NCBI RefSeq assembly: GCF_015679265.1
Contig: NZ_CP064942.1
Span: 3,638,001-3,702,000, forward strand
Source: Pontivivens ytuae
GTDB taxonomy: Bacteria; Pseudomonadota; Alphaproteobacteria; Rhodobacterales; Rhodobacteraceae
Direction of reading: 5' to 3'
Length of the DNA stretch: 64,000 nucleotides
Shown piece after piece: positions 8,749-17,422 of this stretch (position 1 is the first letter of the stretch; every line of letters starts with the position of its first letter). The position numbers and the translations under genes are program-made. Below the pieces are notes generated by a model, which did no database searches, had not been told where the DNA came from, and saw only the letters and a list, made by a program, of their open reading frames with translations.

Positions 8749-9510
8749 ATGCTGCTCACTACCCCCTCCTTCCGCCTCGACGGCCGTCGCGCGCTGGTCA
8801 CGGGCGCCTCCTCGGGCATCGGGCTGGGCTGCGCCGTTGCCCTCGCCGAAGCCGGGGCCGACGTGACGCTGGCCGCCCGTCGCGAAGCACCCTTGACGGA
8901 GGCGGTCGAGGCCCTTCGCGCGACGGGCCTGTCCGCGACGGCGCGGACCCTCGATATCACGGATATCGAGGCGACCGGGGTGCTCTGCTCCGAAGGCCCG
9001 CCCTTCGAGATCCTGGTGAACTCCGCCGGTCTCGCCCGGCATACCCCCGCGACCGAGACGACGGCGGAGGATTTCGACGCGGTGACCGGGCTCAACATCC
9101 GCGCCGCCTATTTCGTTGCACAGGCGGTGGCCCGGCGGCTGGTCGCGGCGGGCCGTCCGGGCTCCATCATCCAGATCAGCTCCCAGATGGCGCATGTCGG
9201 CGGGATCGACCGCGCGGTCTATGCGGCGACCAAGCACGCGGTAGAGGGCATGACGAAGTCCATGGCCATCGAGTGGGGGCCGCACGATATCCGGGTGAAC
9301 ACGATATGCCCCACCTTCATCCGCACGCCGCTCACGGCCCCCACCTTCGCGGATCCTGTGCGTCGCAAGTGGATCGAGGAGAAGATCAAGCTGCCCCGCA
9401 TCGCCGAGGTCGAGGACATCATGGGCGCCACCGTCTTCCTCGCCTCCGACGCGGCGGGGATGGTCACGGGAACGAGCCTGCTGGTCGATGGTGGGTGGAC
9501 CGCGGGATGA
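8749..9510 (+). CDS. SDR family oxidoreductase
   Basis: This 253-residue classical short-chain dehydrogenase/reductase has the nucleotide-binding motif TGASSGIG (about 18-25), NSAG (about 90), the catalytic Ser in IIQISSQMAHVGG and the YAATK Tyr-Lys pair. The end SDAAGMVTGTSLLVDGGW is characteristic of FabG/gluconate-5-dehydrogenase-like members. It oxidises or reduces a hydroxyl/keto group with NAD(P). The start at 8749 has GGAGG 10-14 bp upstream, supplied by the repeat half-element. It lies between VOC genes and the LacI regulator, which suggests a sugar- or polyol-derived intermediate; the substrate is inferred only from context. Confidence 0.92.
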   Translation: MLLTTPSFRLDGRRALVTGASSGIGLGCAVALAEAGADVTLAARREAPLTEAVEALRATGLSATARTLDITDIEATGVLCSEGPPFEILVNSAGLARHTPATETTAEDFDAVTGLNIRAAYFVAQAVARRLVAAGRPGSIIQISSQMAHVGGIDRAVYAATKHAVEGMTKSMAIEWGPHDIRVNTICPTFIRTPLTAPTFADPVRRKWIEEKIKLPRIAEVEDIMGATVFLASDAAGMVTGTSLLVDGGWTAG

Positions 9511-9560
9511 GGTGGGGTTGGGAGCAACATGGGTTCGGGGGCGCTGCGTTGCGCCCCTTG

Positions 9561-9809
9561 CCACCGTCCCGGCCGCAGCGCCGGGACCTTTCGCCACTCA
9601 GTCCTAGCGGTTCGTTCCGTCGTAGCCGCCGACCTGGGAACCCCGCACCCAACGGCCCCGGATCAAGTCCGGGGCCGTTGCAACCCGTCCCACCGTCCCG
9701 GCCGCAGAGCCGGGACCTTTCGCCCTTCAATGCTACCGTTTGGTTCCGGCGTAGCAGCCAATCTGGGAACCCCGCATCGAAAGACCCCGGATCAGGTCCG
9801 GGGTGGTGG
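9561..9809. repeat. Tandem composite repeat (two B-spacer-A units)
   Basis: The 349-bp gap between the SDR and LacI genes carries two copies of a composite unit about 129 bp apart (starting about 9562 and 9691). Each unit runs from a type B hairpin (CCGTCCCGGCCGCAG, then CCGGGACCTTTCGCC) through a related spacer (with CTGGGAACCCCGCA) to a type A hairpin (GGCCCCGGATCAAGTCCGGG or close). No gene is supported in the gap. Similar composite units lie at 11893-12080 and 47602-47668. Confidence 0.8.
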
Positions 9810-9859
9810 CACGCAATCCAGCCGTCCCGACACCCCAACCGCCCGACTGGGAGCCGCCC

Positions 9860-10870
9860 ATGCCCGTGACCGCCACCGATGTCGCGCGGCGGGCGGGGGT
9901 GAGCCAGTCCGCGGTGTCCCGCGTCTTCACCCCCGGTGCCTCCGTCTCGCCCGCTATGGCGGAGAAGGTCCGCAAGGCCGCCGACGAGCTCGGCTACCGG
10001 CCCAACGTGCTTGCCCGCGCCATGATTACCGGGCGCAGTCGGATCATCGGGCTCGTCGTCGCCTATCTCGACAACCAGTTCTATCCCGACGCGATCGAGC
10101 GGCTGTCGCGCAGCCTTCAGGAGGAGGGTTACCACGTCCTCCTCTTCATCGCGCCCAATGACGGGGCCGATATCGACGGCATGATCGGCGAGATGCTGAG
10201 CTATCAGCTCGACGGGCTCGTCATGGCCTCGGTCGCGATGAGCCACGACCTCGCGCGGCGCTGTGAAGGCGCGGGGATCCCGGTCGTGCTCTTCAACCGG
10301 GGGCAGGCGGGCGGCGTACATTCGACCGTGACCTCGGCCAATGTCGCGGGGGGCCGGCGAGTGGCGGAGTTCCTCGTGGCCTGCGGGCACCGGCGCATCG
10401 CGCATGTGGCGGGCTGGCAGGGCTCGTCCACGGGGCAGGAGCGCACGGCAGGCTTCCTCGCCGGGCTGGCGGAGGCGGGGTTGCCCTGCACCGGCCAGAT
10501 CGACGGGCTCTACACGCGGGAGGGCGCGGCGGAGGCGACGCGGCGGCTCTTCGACACTGCCGAGAAGCCCGACGCGCTCTTCGTCGGCAACGACCACATG
10601 GCCTTCGCCGTGATCGACGTGCTGCGCTTCGAGCTGGGGCTGCGCGTGCCGCAGGACGTTGCCGTGGTCGGCTACGACGACACGGCGCTCGCCGCCTGGC
10701 CCGCCTATGACCTGACCACCGTGCGCCAGCCGGTGAACCGCATGGTGGAGGCGACCGTCACCGCCCTTCTGGCCCGTATCGAGGGGCGCGACCCCGCCCC
10801 CCGCCGCATCGAGATCGAGGGGGAGCTCATCGAACGCGGTTCCACCCTCCGACCGGAGAGACCCGAATGA
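9860..10870 (+). CDS. LacI family transcriptional regulator
   Basis: This 336-residue repressor-type regulator has an N-terminal LacI helix-turn-helix (VTATDVARRAGVSQSAVSRV, about 3-22) and hinge helix (RPNVLARAMITGRS). A periplasmic-binding-like effector domain follows (IIGLVVAYLDNQFYPDAIER through VAVVGYDDTALAAWPA). It probably senses a sugar-like compound and controls this cluster. The two palindromes at 1508 and 4758 have the central CG that LacI-family hinge helices recognise. The ATG at 9860 is the only start that keeps the HTH close to the N-terminus. Its last four bases overlap the next gene (ATGA), so the regulator is co-translated with the SnoaL protein that follows. Confidence 0.93.
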   Translation: MPVTATDVARRAGVSQSAVSRVFTPGASVSPAMAEKVRKAADELGYRPNVLARAMITGRSRIIGLVVAYLDNQFYPDAIERLSRSLQEEGYHVLLFIAPNDGADIDGMIGEMLSYQLDGLVMASVAMSHDLARRCEGAGIPVVLFNRGQAGGVHSTVTSANVAGGRRVAEFLVACGHRRIAHVAGWQGSSTGQERTAGFLAGLAEAGLPCTGQIDGLYTREGAAEATRRLFDTAEKPDALFVGNDHMAFAVIDVLRFELGLRVPQDVAVVGYDDTALAAWPAYDLTTVRQPVNRMVEATVTALLARIEGRDPAPRRIEIEGELIERGSTLRPERPE

Positions 10871-11850
10871 CCTACTCCAACCGGTGGAAGGACTTCCCCG
10901 ACTACATCATCGGCATCACCAAGGAGATCTGGGAGGATCGCGGCATCGCGACCCTCGACGAGTATTACTCGGCCGATATCCCCGTCCGCTCGCCCGGCTC
11001 GGTGGTGCGCGGGAACAAGGGCGTGGTGGCTGCGACGATGGCGACGCTGGCGGAGTTTCCCGACCGCACGCTCTTCGGCGAGGACGTGATCTGGAGTGCC
11101 GACGGCCCCGGCGAGTGCGACCGGTCGGGCGGGCATCTGAGCTCGCACCGGCTGCTTTCGACCGCGACCCATAGTGGCGACGGGGTCTATGGGAACGCCA
11201 CGGGCAAGCGGCTCACCTACCGCATCATCGCTGACTGCCACGCGGTGGGGCAGACCATCGACGACGAGTGGCTGATCCGCGACCAGGGCGCCATCGTGCG
11301 CCAGCTCGGGTGGGAGCCGAAGGCCTACGCCGCCGACCTGATCGCGCGCGAGGGCGGGCCGGAGACCTGCGTGAAGCCGCTCACGCCCGCTAACGATGTC
11401 GAGGGGCCGTATTGCGGCCGGGGCAATGAAAATGAGTGGGGCGCGAAATACGCGGACATCCTGGGCCGGATCATGGCGGCGGATCTCGCGGCGATCCCGC
11501 GGGAATACGACCGGGCCTGCCAGCTCGAGTACCCGGGCGGGGTGACGGGGCACTCCCATGGTGATGCGGACCGGTTCTGGATGGGCCTGCGCGCGAGCTT
11601 CCCTTCTGCCGAGTTCAAGGTCGAGCACGTGATCGGGCGCGACGACCCCCTGATGGCTCCGCGCGCGGCGGTGCGCTGGAGCCTCTGGGGCACCCACGAT
11701 GGCTGGGGCGTGTTCGGCCCGCCGACGGGGGCGCAGGTCTACGTGCTGGGCGCCTCGCATGCGGAGTTCGGTCCGTGGGGCCTGCGGCGGGAATACACGC
11801 TCTACGATGAGACGGCGGTGTGGAAGCAGATCCTGCTCAGCACCGGTTGA
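10867..11850 (+). CDS. SnoaL/NTF2-like protein, divergent tandem type
   Basis: This 327-residue protein has two predicted NTF2-like halves (about 1-150 and 185-325). The first includes ATLAEFPDRTLFGEDVIW and SSHRLLSTATHSGDGVYG. The second has GHSHGDADRFWMGLRASFPS and WSLWGTHDGWGVFGPPTGAQ. It ends YTLYDETAVWKQILLSTG and lacks the DFW-NWV motif of the other SnoaL proteins here, so it is a more distant member. Family placement rests on the repeated helix-sheet pattern and context. Its start overlaps the LacI stop by four bases. It may serve a different step from the other three; the function is unknown. Confidence 0.68.
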   Translation: MTYSNRWKDFPDYIIGITKEIWEDRGIATLDEYYSADIPVRSPGSVVRGNKGVVAATMATLAEFPDRTLFGEDVIWSADGPGECDRSGGHLSSHRLLSTATHSGDGVYGNATGKRLTYRIIADCHAVGQTIDDEWLIRDQGAIVRQLGWEPKAYAADLIAREGGPETCVKPLTPANDVEGPYCGRGNENEWGAKYADILGRIMAADLAAIPREYDRACQLEYPGGVTGHSHGDADRFWMGLRASFPSAEFKVEHVIGRDDPLMAPRAAVRWSLWGTHDGWGVFGPPTGAQVYVLGASHAEFGPWGLRREYTLYDETAVWKQILLSTG

Positions 11851-11892
11851 GCAGGATCCGTCCCGGGCTCGACCGGGGGCCGCCCGGAAGCA

Positions 11893-12080
11893 GGCGGCCC
11901 TGGATCAGGTCCGGGGCGGTGGCAAGAGGAACAACCGTCCCGGCCGCAGCGCCGGGACCGCCCGGATCGAGGCGCTGGAAGCCGGCCGACCGGTTCGCGC
12001 ACCGGCGAAAGGCCCCGGATCAGGTCCGGGGCGGTGGCAAGAGGAACAGCCGTCCCGGCCCCGCGCCGGGACCGCTCGAA
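11893..12080. repeat. Type A and B hairpin repeats (alternating)
   Basis: The 269-bp gap between the SnoaL gene and the membrane-protein gene is almost entirely repeat. Type A copies lie at about 11893-11922 (TGGATCAGGTCCGGGG) and 12010-12036 (CCCCGGATCAGGTCCGGGG). Type B copies lie at about 11934-11960 and 12051-12075 (CCGTCCCGGCC, then CGCCGGGACCG). The two A copies share the flanking sequence GGCGGTGGCAAGAGGAACA. No gene is seen. Confidence 0.8.
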
Positions 12081-12119
12081 GCAGAACCCAAGCGGCCGAC
12101 ACGGCCGCCGGAGGAGAGG

Positions 12120-12650
12120 ATGGACATCTTCAAGGGGGCCGAGCGCCTCATGGGCATGGACGACGCGGCTTGGGCGCGCCATGCCAATCCGTGGAGCGGC
12201 TGGACGCGCGCGGCCAACGCCCCGCTCATCGTCCTTGCGATCTGGAGCCGTACCTGGCTCGGCTGGTGGGCGCTGGTGCCGCTCGGCCTCTGCATCCTCT
12301 GGATGTTCCTCAATCCCCGCGCCTTCGCGCCGCCGCGGGACTATGACGAATGGATGAGCCGCGGCACGCTGGGGGAGCGCATCTGGCTCGACCGCGCGAA
12401 CCGGGACATCCCCCGGCACCACCGGACCGCCGCCAACATCTCCACCCTGATCTCCGCACTCGGGATCGTCCCGCTCGCTTATGGCCTCTGGGTGCTCGAC
12501 GCGGGCTGGACGCTCGCGGGCTTCGCGCTCAGCCTCGGCGGCAAGATGTGGTTCATCGACCGCATGGTGTGGCTGCACGCCGACCTTAGCGGCTCCACCC
12601 CCGGCACGCCGCTGCCCAAACCCATTCTCGACAAGGGAGACCGCGCATGA
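12120..12650 (+). CDS. Small membrane protein (DUF6653-like)
   Basis: This 176-residue protein opens MDIFKGAERLMGMDDAAWAR and has about four hydrophobic segments: WWALVPLGLCILWMFLNP (about 46-66), a paired stretch near STLISALGIVPLAYGLWVLD (about 105-125) and GWTLAGFALSLGGKMWFIDR (about 127-147). The opening resembles the family NCBI calls DUF6653; I recall this without a search. GAGGAGAGG precedes the ATG. Its stop overlaps the start of the cupin gene (ATGA). It probably sits in the inner membrane; no function is known. Confidence 0.75.
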   Translation: MDIFKGAERLMGMDDAAWARHANPWSGWTRAANAPLIVLAIWSRTWLGWWALVPLGLCILWMFLNPRAFAPPRDYDEWMSRGTLGERIWLDRANRDIPRHHRTAANISTLISALGIVPLAYGLWVLDAGWTLAGFALSLGGKMWFIDRMVWLHADLSGSTPGTPLPKPILDKGDRA

Positions 12651-13600
12651 GCGCACCGCAGATCGTCCGTTACGGGGAGCTGATCCCCTGCCGCACCGCC
12701 TTCATCGACGCGCATACGCCGGGCTCCGACCAGAAGGAGAACTTCACCATTATCGGCGGTGGCGTGAGCGAGGCCGCGGACCAGCACGTCCACATTCAGG
12801 AGACGCCGGGCTTCAATATCGGCGCCGCGGGCCAGCCGCCGAAATGCCGCAACTCGCTGCATTCGCACCGCACGGCGGAGGTCTTCTTCGTGCTCAAGGG
12901 CCGCTGGCGCTTCTTCTGGGGGCGGCACGGGACGGCCGGCGAGGTGGTGCTGGAGGAGGGCGACATCTTCAACATCCCCACCGGCATCTTCCGCGGGTTC
13001 GAGAATATCGGCACCGACTACGGGATGATCATGGCGATCCTCGGCGGGGACGACGCGGGCGGCGGCGTGATCTGGGCCCCTCAGGTGATCGAGGAGGCGG
13101 AGGCCCACGGCCTGATCCTCGCCGAGACCGGGCGGCTCTACGACACCAAGCGGGGCGAGGCGCTGCCCGAGGGCGTCGGCCCCATGCCGCTGTTGTCGGA
13201 GGAGGAACTGGCGGGCTTCCCGGAGCCCACGACGGCGGAGGTCGTGCCGCACTACGTGGCGCGCTACTGGGACCTGATGGCGCTCGCCGACCGCAAGCCC
13301 GCGCGGGTGATCGGCGCGGATGCGGTGCTGCGCGACAAGCCGGGCTTCGAGGTCGATTTCCTCACCCGCGGCTCGATCCCGTCCGATCCTTATGTCAGCG
13401 AGGCCCACGAGGTGCTGATGGCGATGCGCGGCCACTGGCGGCTGATGTGGGAGGGTCACGCCCAGGTCCTCGCCCCCGGTGACACGGCGCTGATCCCGCC
13501 GGGCGTGGAACGCACGCTCTTCCCCGCGATGACCGGCGAGGCGAGCCTCTACCGCGTGCGCTCGACCGCCGATCCGGCCGGGCCGACGTGGCGAGGTTAG
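12647..13600 (+). CDS. Cupin-domain protein (probable bicupin)
   Basis: This 317-residue protein has one clear cupin barrel at about 70-140. It carries metal-ligand candidates in NSLHSHRTAEVFFVLKGRWR, followed by EEGDIFNIPTGIFRGFENIG. A second, weaker barrel at about 245-310 (SEAHEVLMAMRGHWRLMW, then LAPGDTALIPPGVERTLF) has lost most of the histidine ligands. Bicupins of this layout include dioxygenases, isomerases and binding proteins. The first domain could bind a metal and catalyse; the second may be structural. It is translationally coupled to the membrane protein upstream and ends the plus-strand cluster. A ring-opening dioxygenase role is only one possibility. Confidence 0.78.
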   Translation: MSAPQIVRYGELIPCRTAFIDAHTPGSDQKENFTIIGGGVSEAADQHVHIQETPGFNIGAAGQPPKCRNSLHSHRTAEVFFVLKGRWRFFWGRHGTAGEVVLEEGDIFNIPTGIFRGFENIGTDYGMIMAILGGDDAGGGVIWAPQVIEEAEAHGLILAETGRLYDTKRGEALPEGVGPMPLLSEEELAGFPEPTTAEVVPHYVARYWDLMALADRKPARVIGADAVLRDKPGFEVDFLTRGSIPSDPYVSEAHEVLMAMRGHWRLMWEGHAQVLAPGDTALIPPGVERTLFPAMTGEASLYRVRSTADPAGPTWRG

Positions 13601-14620
13601 TGCCGCATCACCCCGAGATGCTTCTTACTACGCTGCCGCGTCTCATAGCTTCTCGCAGATGGGTTGGATGCCAGGGGGCCAGCGACTGTCTGGAAGCAGA
13701 AGGCGCCCCTGGCAGTCGCCCTCAGGTACAGAGAGAGTCGAGCTAAGAGACGAGCGACGGTGAGCTTTCTACTTTGCTCAACAGCATAGTCGAATGCGTG
13801 ATCCACGGACGCAGTGCTTGTGCTGTTTACAATCCTCGTTGTTTTGCGCGCGACGGTCTGCCCACCCCTCAGTTTCCCGGGGCCGGATTCCGCGCACCTT
13901 CAGTTGCGGTTCAAACAAGTTGGGAGTTGCGCCGTCGATGCCGTTGAAACATACGCCCGTAAGAGCACTCACCCGGGCAGGGCGAAGACGAATGTTAACA
14001 TCAAACAGAACGCGGGGCTCTTCGTCACCTCGACGACAATGAAAATGATTTTCAAGAAATTTCAGAAACTTAGTCTGTGGAGTGCGCAACTCGTCTTCAT
14101 GTTTCGGTCGTGCTATCGCATATGGATGTCTTTCTTCCAGTCTTGAAGCTATAATAAGTTAATCAACGCATTGGAGGCTTGGTTGCCTATCTGCTCTACA
14201 TACAGAGGCATGAGGCAACTCACTTTTTCAGCTTTCGAGTATACATCTCGGGATGCTTAGCAATTGTGCGGATCAATCAGCAGCCAAGGCCTCCTTGCAG
14301 AGTTCAGCCCGTCTCTCTTGCGCTCTGCTGAATTCAATAGAATTGGGGTGCAAAGGTGTCCAATAAAGCAACTTTGTTGGACATAGCGGACAACACTGGG
14401 TATGGCTGCTTCTACATCGTATTTTGGGCAAGAGGCCGTTGTGCCCTAGTTTTGTGCAATGACACAAGCCGCTGAAAGCTTTGACACGCTACCGCGAATA
14501 CGCGTACGGGTAATCGCTACACGACCCGAAACCCCTGAACATATAGCGTTTTGCCGGGCGCGGCTTCGTCATCCTTTGGTATTGGCCGTTATTGCTGCAC
14601 CGACCGCGCTAGGCAACTGT
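13601..14620. other. AT-richer stretch without a supported gene
   Basis: About 1 kb of DNA clearly poorer in GC than its surroundings separates the cupin gene from the IS element. Short open frames exist (for example 13597-13806 minus, 13778-14089 minus, 13814-14146 plus, 14273-14467 minus), but none has recognisable family features, a convincing ribosome-binding site or the codon bias of the neighbours. It may be degraded or horizontally acquired DNA. No remnant of the amidohydrolase interrupted on the other side of the IS is visible here. Confidence 0.6.
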
Positions 14621-15478
14621 CTAGCCCCCTGTGTCTGGGCCACTGATCAGGGGTTTCTCTAATATTGTTTCAGGAACGGGTGGGCGCATGTTGAGTGCCT
14701 GATGCGGTCGGGTGTGATTGTACTGCCTGAGCCAGTGATTGATGACGATCTGAGCTTGCTTGGTCGTCGTGAACCACTCCGCATTGAGAACCTCTCGCCG
14801 TAATGTCCCATTGAAGCGCTCGTTGTATCCGTTCTCCCAGGGTGATCCTGGGTAGATGCGGATGGGCTTGATCCCAACACGCCGAAGCCAGCCCTGCATC
14901 GCCTCTGCTGCGAACTCGGGTCCGTTATCGGACCGGATATACTCCGGGGAACCGTGGCGCAGCAGGAGCGGATAGAGTGCTTCGAGAACTTCGTCGGCAC
15001 CCATCTTGGTGCGGACCACAACAGCCAAGGCCTGCCGCGTGAACTCGTCGAGAACCGTCAGCATCTTGTAACTGCGCCCATTGCTGAGCTTGTCATGCAC
15101 GAAGTCTATTGCCCAAACATGGTTCGGGTGCGTGGGCCGAAGCCGGATGATCGAGCTGCCCTTGTGGTAGAGCCGCTTGCGCTTTTTGTGCCGCTGCGGA
15201 AGCTGCAATCCTTCCTCACGCCAGAGCCGCTCGACCTTCTTGTGATTGACCCGCCAGCCTTCCATGTGAAGCAGCTCCGTGATCTTGCGGTAGCCATATC
15301 GCCCGTACTGCTTCGCCAACCGGATCAGAGCCAACCGTAGCGCATCATCGTCTCTCTGTGTTGGCTGATATTGCAGGGAGCTCCGCGCCAGGCCAATCAC
15401 CCGGCAGGTCCGCCGCTCAGACGTGGCAAGCTTCTGGCGTGTGTGAAGGACGGCCTGACGAAGCTCCTCTGTGGTCAG
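14621..15478 (-). CDS. IS3-family transposase OrfB (DDE integrase domain)
   Basis: This is the catalytic half of the IS3 transposase, about 285 residues from the frame junction. It has the HTH_21-like region (KQYGRYGYRKITELLHMEGW) and the rve/DDE core: first Asp in WAIDFVHDKLSNGRSYKML, second Asp in YIRSDNGPEFAAEAMQGW, and Glu in PWENGYNERFNGTLRREVLN. In this family OrfB is normally made as an OrfAB fusion through a -1 frameshift in the overlap. I begin the entry at the orfA end because no independent start is evident. The stop (14621-14623) falls at or just outside the left inverted repeat, so the last few residues are encoded by the IS end. Confidence 0.85.
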   Translation of the reverse strand: MTTEELRQAVLHTRQKLATSERRTCRVIGLARSSLQYQPTQRDDDALRLALIRLAKQYGRYGYRKITELLHMEGWRVNHKKVERLWREEGLQLPQRHKKRKRLYHKGSSIIRLRPTHPNHVWAIDFVHDKLSNGRSYKMLTVLDEFTRQALAVVVRTKMGADEVLEALYPLLLRHGSPEYIRSDNGPEFAAEAMQGWLRRVGIKPIRIYPGSPWENGYNERFNGTLRREVLNAEWFTTTKQAQIVINHWLRQYNHTRPHQALNMRPPVPETILEKPLISGPDTGG

Positions 15479-15762
15479 GCCCTGGGCTTTAGGTGGTTCA
15501 GGCTTTCCTTGAGTATGAGCTTGTCCAGTTCGAGCTCGGCGACGATCTTCTTCAGTCGGGCGTTCTCTTTCTCCAAACTCTTCATCTCCGACAGCTGCGA
15601 CCGGCCCATCCCGCCAAACCGTTTCCGCCAGTTGTAGTATGTCGCGTCGCTGATCCCGACGCCGCGGCATGCAGTGGCCACGTCATCGCCCGCCGTCAGC
15701 TTCAGCTCGATCTCACGCAGCAGCTTCAAGATGTCTTCGTCTGAATGTCGCTTCCTCGCCAT
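15475..15762 (-). CDS. IS3-family transposase OrfA (HTH_8 type)
   Basis: This 95-residue protein is the DNA-binding half of the IS3 transposase. The helix-turn-helix (EDILKLLREIELKLTAGDDV, then CRGVGISDATYYNWRKRFGG) matches the transposase_8 family. A leucine-zipper-like coiled coil follows (SEMKSLEKENARLKKIVAEL). The start MARKRHSDED at 15762 is preferred over an upstream ATG at 15786 because the family begins there. It overlaps OrfB by a few bases in the -1 frame, which is the arrangement for programmed frameshifting. Confidence 0.88.
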   Translation of the reverse strand: MARKRHSDEDILKLLREIELKLTAGDDVATACRGVGISDATYYNWRKRFGGMGRSQLSEMKSLEKENARLKKIVAELELDKLILKESLNHLKPRA

Positions 15763-15801
15763 GCCCAATCCCCCTCTCGCGGCCAATGTAATGGCCCAGT
15801 T

Positions 15802-16422
15802 CTAGGGGGGAAGGACACGGATGGGCCGCTCCGGGCGATCATGAAGCGGGCGATAGAGCGTCTCGCCCACGCCGATGATCTGGGTGAACCCGTCGGGAGA
15901 CGTGTCAAGCGACGGCAGGCGCTCCGCATTCGAGCGGGCCGCGTCCGGCGTGGTTCCGGGGAGCCATTCGAGGAACAGCACCCGCACGGCAAGGTCGCCC
16001 GCGTCGTCGAGGCGGGTCGCGGCGGACCGCATGCCCCGATCGAAGTTGAAGCCGCCCGCATCGACAATCGTGGTGACGCCGCTGGCGTTCAGCGTTGCCG
16101 CCAAGGCCCGGAAGCTGTTCGGATCACCGCCCGCGCCGCGGATGGCATGCGTATGATTGTCGATCAGGCCCGGGAGGGCAGTCGCACCGTCGAGGTCCAG
16201 CAGGTCCGTCTCCGTTCCCGCGAGCGCGAGGATCTCTGCATCAGACCCGACGGCGATGATCGCACCGTCCGCGATCGCCATGGCCTCGGCACGCGGCCGG
16301 TCCAGGTCCATCGTGATGATCCGGGCGTCGTGCAGGATGAGATCCGGCGCGTCTTGCGCAAGGGCGGGCGTGGCGGTGGCGAGAACGGCTGCAGCGCAGG
16401 CGCAGACAGGAAGGCGCATCAT
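15802..16422 (-). pseudogene. Truncated amidohydrolase (interrupted by the IS3 element)
   Basis: The 5' part of a metal-dependent amidohydrolase (YtcJ/amidohydrolase-3 type) is intact. It has a signal peptide (MRLPVCACAAAVLATATPAL, about 20-24 residues), the entry strand ILHDARIITMDLDRPRAEA, and the first metal site ATALPGLIDNHTHAIRGAG (HxH). The frame stops after 206 residues, at a TAG supplied by the IS end (15802-15804), while the family runs to 500 residues or more. The TIM-barrel residues that complete the active site are therefore lost. No 3' part is seen beyond the IS, so it was removed by a later deletion or lies elsewhere. It was probably the last gene of the exported-protein group to its right. 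Confidence 0.8.
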
Positions 16423-16540
16423 GTCCGGCGCTCGCCGCGACGCCGACGCACCGGCAGGCCGAGATCCCGTCCAGCCATCCCGGCCTGCTCTGGACCCCAC
16501 ACTTTGCCTGCACCCGCAGCCCACGGCCGACCCGACGCGA

Positions 16541-17410
16541 TCACGACGGCAGTCCGACGACGAGGATCGGATCGGCCGTCCAGCACAGGCGCGGACCGTC
16601 GCTGGTCTCGATGATCTCTCCGAGGGAGGACAGCACCAGCCGCTCGACGCGCTCGCCTGCGCCGACGCCGAGTTCGTCCAGATCGAACGCCGTCCCGTAG
16701 ACCTTGAAGTAGTGCAGCGCCGCGAGCGGGCGCAGTTCGAGCTCCCGAAGCTGGTCGATGTCCTCCATGCGGAAGTCCGGATCGGCCATGTCTGCGATGC
16801 CATGGTTCAACTGTGGTCCGGCGGGGCCGAAGTCCCAGAACGCCTCCGCCGGAAGGGTCACGGGATCGCCGCCAGGACGGGATATGGTCATCGGATCGGC
16901 GCCCGGCGACGGGACACCGGGGCATCCGCCCGAGATCCTGCCCGTGGGCAGGCTCGCCTCCAGCACGACGAGATCGGGGCCGGGGCCATTCGGAAGGCCG
17001 CCCTCGAAGCGGAGCGTCATGCCGTCGCGATCATCGGCAATGTTGAGCAGCATGGAGTTCGCCAGATCATCGGTGACGAGCGTCATGCGGCGATCCGGGT
17101 CCATGGGCTCTCCGCTCACGCCGTCGAACCGCGTGACACCGCGCGTGATCTCGATCTCGGGGCCCGCGGGTTCGCCGTAAGCCACGAGGATACGGCTGGC
17201 GGCCTGCACGTATCCCTCCAGCACCGGGCGGATCCATTCGTCCGGTGCGTAGGTCTCGACGGTGCCGTTTCTCTGAACCAGCAGCGCGGTGATCCGGTTC
17301 TCCCCGGTTGCGGGGTCGAGCTGCATCTGGACATCCCAGGGCGGGGCCGTCTGGGCGGTCGCGGTGCCCGCGATGGTTGCGGAGACCGCAATCACAAGCA
17401 GTTGTTTCAT
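16541..17410 (-). CDS. Exported protein of unknown function
   Basis: This 289-residue protein has a clear signal peptide (MKQLLVIAVSATIAGTATAQ, probable cleavage after AQ). Visible features are WDVQMQLDPATGENRITALL, a hydrophobic-acidic middle (TRFDGVSGEPMDPDRRMTLV), and an end of about 20 residues with a lone Cys (SDGPRLCWTADPILVVGLPS). I do not recognise a family. It starts at 17410, 12 bp from the stop of the DUF3500 gene, and shares strand and export with it, so they may form one operon with the truncated amidohydrolase. The role is unknown. Confidence 0.75.
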   Translation of the reverse strand: MKQLLVIAVSATIAGTATAQTAPPWDVQMQLDPATGENRITALLVQRNGTVETYAPDEWIRPVLEGYVQAASRILVAYGEPAGPEIEITRGVTRFDGVSGEPMDPDRRMTLVTDDLANSMLLNIADDRDGMTLRFEGGLPNGPGPDLVVLEASLPTGRISGGCPGVPSPGADPMTISRPGGDPVTLPAEAFWDFGPAGPQLNHGIADMADPDFRMEDIDQLRELELRPLAALHYFKVYGTAFDLDELGVGAGERVERLVLSSLGEIIETSDGPRLCWTADPILVVGLPS

Positions 17411-17422
17411 GATCGCTCCCTC

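Larger units (their letters stand above)
14621..15813 (-). mobile_element. IS3-family insertion sequence
   Basis: This element of about 1.19 kb has the two overlapping transposase frames of IS3-type elements (orfA 15475-15762, orfB 14621-15478). Imperfect terminal inverted repeats are visible: CCCCCTGTGTCTGGGCCA on the left (from 14625) and its counterpart on the right (15792-15809), read in reverse as CCCCCTAGAACTGGGCCA. The ends may extend a few bases to 14621 and 15813. No clear target duplication is seen. The right end interrupts an amidohydrolase gene and supplies its premature stop (TAG at 15802-15804, minus strand). Both frames are intact, so it may still be mobile. Confidence 0.85.

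Noticed and set aside
9561..9809. Tandem repeat considered as a CRISPR array
   Set aside because: There are only two units, each made of different palindromes with related, not unique, spacers, and no cas gene is nearby.
16148..16163. GCGTATGATTG, a partial match to the SnoaL/LacI palindrome
   Set aside because: It lies inside the truncated amidohydrolase coding region and matches only about half of the palindrome.
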